Below are positions 56,546 to 64,000 of a stretch of DNA of 64,000 nucleotides, in pieces. Under the pieces are notes generated by a model. The model saw nothing but the letters and a program-made list of their open reading frames with translations, was not told the origin of the DNA and did not search any database. The stretch spans positions 29,945,674 through 30,009,673 of the forward strand of contig OX463808.1 of the NCBI GenBank assembly GCA_949825045.1. Direction: 5' to 3'. The DNA comes from Argyresthia goedartella (taxonomy: Eukaryota; Arthropoda; Insecta; Lepidoptera; Argyresthiidae). How positions within the stretch are numbered: position 1 is the stretch's first letter; the number at the start of each line of letters is the position of its first letter. Made by a program: the position numbers and the translations under genes.

Positions 56546-58480
56546 AGAGTGGACCATTGCTGTTTCCTTTTCATACATGATGATGAGGCAACTGATGCCA
56601 TTTTAATGAACCAGTGCAAGTACGAGCATCAACGTAAGCAATACCGATATCGATAAAAGGGGTCGATGCCGCAGCCCTATGACAAAAGTGACACAGGGCT
56701 TTGCAGGTGAGCGGGAGGTGGGAGGGACGTCACACCCTCTGTGACTTCCTCTTTCCCCTATGGCCATCCCAACCTGACGGAACTTTAGGTAGGTACCTAT
56801 ACTCAATTGAACTGCCAAGGTTTTATCAAAAAGGCCTTACCCTTGCGTGGATACTAAATAATACTTTGGTAGGTGCCAATAGAGATCTGATTTAAAAAAA
56901 AATCTAGAAGAAAGTTTCCATGCCTTTCTTCTCAGCACTCTTGAGAACATTTACTTAAAAAAGCGTCTTCACCGCACGATCTCCTCTAAATTCCAATATC
57001 CAGTGAGGTTTGCCATTAACGGCTATGGAAACCGGGATCTCATTAGCGAGACCCAAAATAATGCTGGCAATATAAAAGAATGACTATGCACCACGCAGCC
57101 TCATTCATCATGGAGGCGAAATATTGCACAGCCCCGGTGGCTGAAGAAAAAAGGCGTGTGAAGTCCGTGGAGCTTTATGGTACTACGTGGAGTTCCGTAA
57201 AATAGCGAGTACCTATTGAATTGGGATGAAAAAATTGCAAGGGCGCCAAACTGAGAAAACCATTTCGTGATAATTGTGTTCTTGACTAAACTCTGTTAAT
57301 CCCGTCTAAAAATATAAAAGGATTACTGAAATCTCCGTAAACAACAGAATATCCTTCATTTGTCCGTATAGCATAGGTTTTTTTGAAGAATTCCCTTTGC
57401 CGTTAAGTGGGCTGTCCTCTGTAAGACTGCTAAATGTCATCCCGTAAAAACGCAAACAAATATTCGTATTAAAATTTTTAGTTATATGGTGAGATCTTAG
57501 ATTATAATAATGCCTAATAAATTCTAATATTGGAACAATGCAGTCGTGCCTAGTATAATAAAAGGGTTGAAAGTCCCCTCAGGGAGAAGAATAAGCCACC
57601 TAATAACCCTTTAATCTTTCGGCAGCTTTCTATATTTTAAATCGATATTATTTGGGACATGGGCTAAATATACGTAAAAACTGTTAAACAATGTAATCAG
57701 TCCATAATTGCTCAATTACCTGGACTGTTTTTGTTGTTATGAATATATGTTCAATAGTGACATTGATTTTTACGTTCAGAAATATCCAGCCTCAAGTTAC
57801 CATTAAACATTTTTGATCAAGTGACGTCCCGAGGGATGTTAATTTAAACATTATTAAAACAAATTTTAAAACTAAAATAACAATATTTCCACGAAATTCA
57901 GTACAACAAAACATATGAATGTCGCCGAAACCCAGCATTTCACCGCGCATATGCCATAGACAAGAAAACCGATCGTAATGAAAAAAAAAATATGACATTA
58001 TTTTGTTTGAGAAAAAGTGTTATAATTTGATTATATTTTTAATTTTCGGTATTGTGTTTATAAAGTATGTCAATATAAATTATTTTTGATGTTTGTAATT
58101 AAAATTTTACCATATGAGAGTAGATCCATTTAAATAAAACATTACTAAAATCCCCGTCACGAGAAGATAGAATTTTTATAAATAAAGAACTCCTACTAGG
58201 TTACGTAGCGACAATTCAATCGACGACAAATAATCCCAAATTCAATCAACTCAAAGTAACATTCGCGTAATACGAAACTAACGAGAAATTTAAGTGAAAT
58301 TAGTAGACAGTTTTGTTATCCTGTAACTGATTCTGGAACAGAATACTCGAAATTGTCTGATGACAGTAATTAGACGTGTGTTAACATAATTATATCCCAG
58401 TAGAAAAATAAAAATCATTACAAAACTGTTTTATTTCATTTGATCCTGGTAAACTGGTTTAAACCTGAATTGCAAACGAA
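56546..58480. other. Unassigned sequence
   Basis: No supported gene. Small frames near 56603-56895 on both strands look like chance. Confidence 0.4.
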
Positions 58481-58590
58481 ATACCAGGGCAAACACTTCG
58501 GTAGCTTAGGTGAAGACTAGAAGGGATGAGCGCAGCTAAGCCCCCGAATATTCTTCGTGTTAGATTGACATGTAAGAACAAAAGATACGT
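58481..58590 (+). mobile_element. Half of an inner-MITE-type element
   Basis: 'taccagggcaaacacttcgg', 'tagcttaggtgaag', 'gggatgagcg' and 'cttcgtgttag' followed by 'acatgtaagaacaaaag' match the left arm of 52931-53141. No right arm follows, so this is a truncated copy. Confidence 0.7.
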
Positions 58591-59406
58591 AAATTCTAAA
58601 CCCTGTCGGACTGGTTTACTATCTGTCGATAGTTGATTAACTAACGCGTTAGTTTTTCAATAAACTATCTTACGGTGACATATATACGTGCCAATAAGAT
58701 GTCTCAAAATAACAATCTAACAAAATACATAAAGAAGGAGCTGTAATGAATATAACTTATGAGAAACCAGACTGGACCAGTCCCCCCCAGCAGCACCCGT
58801 TCGCGAGTATGGCTTGTGCACCTGCCATCACCCCCCTCGCCATATTTGAAGGAGGGGAGCAAACCGCTACATTTTGCATTTACATATGGTACTTACGCCA
58901 TTTTTTTGCCTCTTCTCTACTGAGGACCACCATCACCATAACCACGCATTACCATGTCTGTGTGCATGACGGTACAGGTATTTCAATTGATAACTTGTTG
59001 TCTAGCTGTTAGTGTAACAGCTGATATTTTAACGGACGTTGTGACGCGTTGATGACTTTGATACGGAACTCTAAAATGAAAAAAAATGTACAGCTATTCA
59101 TGCAAACTGAATGGGGACCTACCACTTTCAACATCTCCGTTTTCTTTGAATTTCATGTTTTATTATTAATAGAGTGCTTTCGAGTGTTCCTCTCGCCATA
59201 TTATGAAACGAATTTCGGTTTGAGTTGTTGATGAGTGGGATAGATTTAGATTGTCACCTCAAATATAATAACTCTGCGAGAACTCTCAATACTTACATAC
59301 TTACAACCCTCTTATATTGTTAGACAAGAAGTTATATTAAAGCCAACCCGAAAATTGCGCCAATCCCAATGATTACCCGCTCTAATAAATCCTCTCTTTT
59401 CTCCAG
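58591..59406. other. Unassigned sequence, ending in a strong splice acceptor
   Basis: No gene. The last 20 bases are pyrimidine-rich and end ctctcttttctccag. Confidence 0.4.
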
Positions 59407-59453
59407 ATCTGGTGCTGAAGTTGGAGACCATGTCACCAAGCTGCGAACGTGAG
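59407..59453 (+). other. Exon-like block with start codon in good context
   Basis: 47 bases between a strong acceptor (ttttctccag) and a canonical donor GAG|GTGAGT. One frame is open throughout and contains ATG at 59430 preceded by ACC (A at -3, as insects prefer), giving MSPSCERE up to the donor in phase 0. If spliced to 48602, the frame meets an in-frame stop just upstream and no earlier ATG, fitting a first coding exon. The next exon would lie downstream. Unproven without RNA data. Confidence 0.35.
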
Positions 59454-61752
59454 GTGAGTACTAAAACTGCGATTCTTCAGGAAGCAGCGATAGATAAGCA
59501 GCTTCAACCTTATTAAGTAACAAAATTCTATATATAAATATTGATACGTAGTATTTAAATAATTGTGTATGCTAGCAGTATGTACCTTAGTATATATTAT
59601 TTATAGTTTTTTTTGTACACGCAGGTCTTCCCCCGCTCAACCATCATATTTCCTATTCATCATGGTTTGCTGGAAGAAATCTCTTGTTAGAGATAAGCTC
59701 GCCATTGTACTGTTTTATCTACATATTATCTGTATGTCTGTTTGGTGTAGTGCAATAAAGAAATGACGAAATTACGATGGAAAATTGTGGGAAACTGTAA
59801 TTTTTCCCAAATACCAAACTTCAACTAGACACAAACTACGTCTTTTACGAATTGTAAAATTTTGTTGAATATTTGGTTAATTTGAGATGAAAATGTATAT
59901 TTTTTTTATGTTACTTTCTACGTAATTCGGTAAGCAGTTAAACATAAAAACATAAGCCTTCACAAACTCTAACACATATACATATGGCTATGGATAACAT
60001 TTTACACTCTATTTAATACTAACCTACATGGAGTCGCCTCGTTCCGCTCCGCAACGTTTCGGCTCCAGGTTGCATTATATATAAAGTTGAGCCCTAAAAA
60101 ACGTAATATTAGTATTCGAACTGAATGTGACTTACTAACACGGTTCTGTGAAACTACATGGGGGCACTGCATTTGGTGAACATTTAACATATCTGGGAGT
60201 CACAACTTATATTGGTAAATAATAAATTTGTTACCGTTAGTGAATGAGAAGGGTGTTAAAACTAAATAACATAAGCTGACAACTTGAGTTCCGACAGCTT
60301 TTATCCGGTACGTGGCATAAAGAGTCTATTTTCAAACTCGCGTTTTAACAGTTTAGTTTAATTAAATTTCGATACCTGAAGAATCGGTACCACTGTGTTG
60401 CTATAATATGATAGTATTGTTATTATGTTCCGATATTTTTCTGCTAAGTTTTGAGAACGTTAGAGGCCAGTCGAGCGTTGAAAAGTGCTGTTTGAGTATG
60501 GAGTTAAGAATTTATTTACCAGTTGTTGTTCCGATGGATGGATGCTGGATGGAAGCTTATGATAAAACGTGTCACTTTTTTCTACCAAAGGTATACCTAG
60601 CGCCACGAATTAAGAGCGCTGGGGGACGTTGGCGGGAATTACTGCGCATATGTACAGTTATTGAAAAGTTAGTACTGAGCATTCAAGGCCACCGCTCATA
60701 ACGTGTGGTGCGAGGTATATTTAAGTGATACTGGACTTCAAGTAACGTCTAAACTCGGAGAGGCCTAAAAGCCTAAAAGGCTATCTTAGTAACCGAATAC
60801 ATTACAATGTTAACCAAACAAAAAAGAGGGCCAATAAAACGAAATACATCTCTCAAACGAAACAAATCAACATACATTTGAATATCACTTTAAAAAGCGT
60901 ATTTTAAAAATCCTTTTCCCAAGAACACTTGGCATAATGCGCCGTTCACACTGAATCGGATTAGCATACATTCGTCGGGTATACAATACACTCTCTGTGT
61001 GTACAAAATATGTTCATCGAGTATACTATTCTGTCGAGGTGAACATGCACTTGCTTCGACGCATCCACTGCAATGGATGGCGTTATAAGAAGTTTCTATT
61101 ACGTGTTAACATCTACGCTTTTACTTTCATCTGTTCACACTCTGCTTAGACGTGTCTTGTAACGTTGGTTTTATAGGTATTCTATTGAATAATTATTTAT
61201 TGATTTGGCCTTGGCTTGTTCTATGATGAAACCCATTGATGATAGGTCACAGGTCAACTAAATTATTTCAGATATACAACCAGTCGTCCAGTCCTAAGGC
61301 AATAATAAGCGATTTGTTATTTGTAGTTGATAGCCATAGATAGATAGATTCTGTGAAACACAACCAAAGTATGCATACAAAATTAGGTAGTAACCTGCTT
61401 GCAATTTATTCATAATTGCACGCGCATGCTTGTTCTGAAACAGTGGCATTCGCTGCGCTCACGCGCACCTAATCATCGTCTGCGCTTGCGCACACAGTCC
61501 GCGTCTCGCACATATTGCGTGCGTTGAATGGGAAATAAATAAACACTCGAAGATTTGTTCACTGGTCTCACTTGCATATTGTGTAACTTTGTTGCTGATG
61601 GAATGCGGGACGAGAAGTCGACAGAACGCTTAATATTTTTAAGTGGTTTATTTATAATGCAACAATGTTGAATGTGTCATGGGGTCAGATATTTTAATCA
61701 AGACAAAAATAAGAAGACATGAACATGGAAAAGTTTTGCGTAAACTCTACAT
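59454..61752. other. Unassigned sequence
   Basis: No gene or repeat recognised; would be intron if 59407-59453 is an exon. Confidence 0.4.
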
Positions 61753-61851
61753 TTCCAATGTGAAGCATAGGTATGCTTCACATTGGAATTCAATTTGTAT
61801 CATTATTATTATTATACATAGGTATGTATAATAATAATAATGATACAAATT
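61753..61851. repeat. Two adjacent perfect palindromes sharing spacer AGGT
   Basis: First: arms 61753-61768 and 61773-61788 (16 bp). Second: arms 61792-61819 and 61824-61851 (28 bp). Both have the spacer AGGT and the core CATAGGTATG, and only three bases (ttc) separate them. The second includes a (tta)n tract. Confidence 0.95.
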
Positions 61852-61986
61852 ATTTCAGTAAAAAAACATACCGATAATAATATTACACTAGTGACTCTGT
61901 GAGCTGTTGTTTCTACGCCTCTGCCTCTCTGCACCTTCGACTCTTTGAGACCACACGGCGGATTTTGCTTCAGCCTTTCCACGCTC

Positions 61987-62053
61987 ACGCTCAACGTCCT
62001 GCCAGGATTACCTGGCAGGACGTTGAGCGTCACACGTGAGAATTATCTCACGT
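61987..62053. repeat. Two adjacent perfect palindromes sharing spacer ATTA
   Basis: First: arms 61987-62006 and 62011-62030 (20 bp). Second: arms 62034-62041 and 62046-62053 (8 bp). Both spacers are ATTA, and three bases (cac) separate them. Same layout as 61753-61851. A (ttttgag)n tract follows at 62137. Confidence 0.95.
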
Positions 62054-63664
62054 CGACCCTGGAAAGGTATATGTTCTGTAAAAAATGAAATGAAATGACA
62101 TGTGAAAGTGCCCTTGTGGCCTATTTACATAATAAACGTTTTGAGTTTTGAGTTTTGAGTTTTTATCTGTGTGATGGGAGCAGCAGCTTCGAGGCTGCAC
62201 TCACCGGCGGGGCCGTTATATCAATAAGGGATCTGCCGCGAAACCGAGACCACCGCTCTGTAACATAAACCTAGACACTTCTAAAAACATGAAAGGGCCG
62301 TCCGAAAGTGAGAACAACACCTCTTATGTATCCCGGCCACATCTTCAGAGATAATCCACGTCCTCACCGCAGTCCACTAACATTATGGGCCTCTCATAGA
62401 TATTTATGAAACAAGTGAGGATCGGACCGCAACATCGCAAAATGAGACCACTTTTGTTTATTGTCTCAACCCTAGGGCTGGCATGGCCGTAACATAAATT
62501 ATATTCTTCCAGGGCTGTCATCAACAATGTTACACATTTATTTTTTCACGGGAACACGTGAATGTTACCAACGGCTTTTGCGGTTGAAAATAATTTGCGG
62601 TTTCTTTTATGCCAATTTAAATTGGTGCAATTATGTACTTATCTAGTACCATTTTGTGTTGCGGTGTTGGACTTTGAATGGGCTCGTCGTTTTGCGAGTA
62701 CAATACACGTTGGAATCTTTTCTTTTGTAGCATTTATCTTTATTTCAAAACTGTAGGTTCATTATGTTGATTATTGAAGCATTGTTTCCTATTAATTTTA
62801 TTTATACCCTGGATGCTTATCTATATACCATTCCGCAAAGGCACGTAACAGCCGTTCGCAAAACAAAATGCAAGATAATCTCGAACATCACAATATTTTC
62901 AACTGAAAATAGCATTTTGAATAACACACATCCAAGAACAAAGGCTCATTTACAACGGTGCACGACTTTACACTATCTTCACCGACGTAGGGTACGTTAG
63001 GCATCTTCGGTAGCATCGCCGCCCGTTTAGCATAATATAAAACGGTGGGCAAAGTGCGCAGTGACCTTTCACGCCCGTGGGAAGCCGACGCGGGCGCAGG
63101 GGATTTGAATATCGAAGCTGTTGGAAGAGAAGCGGCTTTCCGGATTCTAGAAAGAAAACGGTAAAAGGAAGATGCTGAGAATATTCTGTGCATTGCCATC
63201 AGTATGTCATTGAAGGATGGAAACGGCTGCGTTCATGATGTAAAAAGGACACTGTTGTCAAATCAGCATTTGCATCGGAGACCGCACTACTCCCATAATG
63301 GTTACGGTAAAATCTTGCGTTCCAGGATCTATTCAGCGGCAGAACCCATCTCGTGTGGATGCAGCTTTATCTCTATTTAATATTGCATGAAGCGGAATTT
63401 TATTAGGTGTGCGGTCACTCGCCGCTTGTTTTCAAAGGATTTTCTAAGGGAGTGGAATTTTGTGTTTCGTTGTTTTACTTAATCCATTTCAAACAAGGCA
63501 AAAACCGAACAGGTTACTTATAAAGAGGTTATATATAATAAGGTAAAAATGTATGTGCAAAGGTACTGTTTCTGGAGAAGTTAAGACTAAAACCTTTAGT
63601 AAAAAATAAACCTTGACGCATGTAGTTTGCGTCAGGTTTGGATGGCTATAGGCTAAAGACGAGT
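62054..63664. other. Unassigned sequence
   Basis: A (ttttgag) 7-mer tract lies at about 62137-62161. Overlapping chance-length frames at 62562-63199 show no domain. Confidence 0.4.
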
Positions 63665-63930
63665 TCTTAAAAATGAGAACTCTCCAGAAATCTACTGAAT
63701 TATTGTGACATTGAAAAGTTTCGAAAGACTTGCTTAGAAACTAGACAATGAATACTGGGTTAAGGAAATAAGATTAGAAAAAGAGATGGAAGATTTTATC
63801 GTAGAAGTCGGAGAAACCAGGGAAGAGCATTAAGTGTTTCTATTCTAGCGATGATAACACAGGTTCATTAGATAAATCTAACTAAACTGTTTTTGATAAA
63901 TAAACTATTTGTTTAAATAAAAAGGAGATC
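63665..63930 (+). repeat. Dispersed repeat D, copy 2
   Basis: Plus-strand partner of 56285-56545. The short frame starting ATGGAAGATTTTATCG is cut by a stop after 15 codons. AT-rich 3' part with 'aataaactatttgtttaaataaaaagg'. Confidence 0.65.
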
Positions 63931-64000
63931 CATGTTAAACCTTCATTTTATCGTGTACATTTTTGGTGACTATCGCCATCAAATACATCAATAAAATAGT

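Noticed and set aside
61753..61851. Palindromes as microRNA precursors
   Set aside because: Arms are perfectly paired with a 4-nt loop and lack the mismatches and loop size of typical insect pre-miRNAs.
1..64000. CRISPR arrays, bacterial operons or prophage
   Set aside because: No spaced direct repeats and no prokaryotic gene organisation; repeats and splice-like signals indicate insect DNA.

Overview
The window is AT-rich, gene-poor eukaryotic DNA from an insect, most probably a moth or butterfly (Lepidoptera). There are no bacterial-style operons, rRNA genes, CRISPR arrays or long host reading frames. The lepidopteran call rests on the repeat types: tRNA-derived SINEs whose 3' body reads like 'gcctctgcc..cccgtatggg..aaggcgtg', dispersed repeats with 'gggttccgtac' and 'cggaaccctaaatgtg', short hairpin transposons with 'ctgggccccga' ends, and several non-LTR retrotransposon remnants. 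The species cannot be read from the sequence.

Layout. 1-4965: the 5' portion of a Ty3/Gypsy LTR retrotransposon on the minus strand (candidate 1.9-kb LTR, leader, intact gag, a textbook -1 frameshift site, open pol running off the window edge). 4966-7690: an older, frameshifted jockey/CR1-type LINE. 7.7-26.3 kb: intergenic or intronic DNA with three SINE families, palindromic MITEs, diverged repeats and one exon-like block (8511-8569). 26.8-30.0 kb: a 5'-truncated LINE with a 570-codon open reverse transcriptase, followed directly by a 1.46-kb element with ~130-bp terminal inverted repeats. 30-52.7 kb: mostly unclassified DNA with scattered MITE and SINE copies, a GC-rich zone (40.5-42.3 kb) and a possible first exon (48486-48602). 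52.7-64 kb: a MITE nested in a MITE, a tandem duplication, more hairpin elements, a second exon-like block (59407-59453) with a start codon in good context, and two pairs of perfect palindromes (61753-62053).

The only genes that can be named are transposon genes. The gag and pol of the LTR element and the RT of the 26.8-kb LINE are open and may be recent; the others are remnants. The exon-like blocks hint that the window lies in or near the long introns of a host gene on the plus strand, but this is weakly supported.

The most unusual signal is not a gene. At least nine perfect inverted duplications have a spacer of exactly four nucleotides. Two adjacent pairs follow one architecture, left flank - 4 nt - inverted left flank - 3 nt - inverted right flank - same 4 nt - right flank. 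This is what would be left if both ends of a staggered break with 4-nt 3' overhangs folded back, copied themselves and were then joined. Other examples at 25.4 kb and 54.7 kb support the same reading, the latter with an uninserted copy next to it as an internal control.
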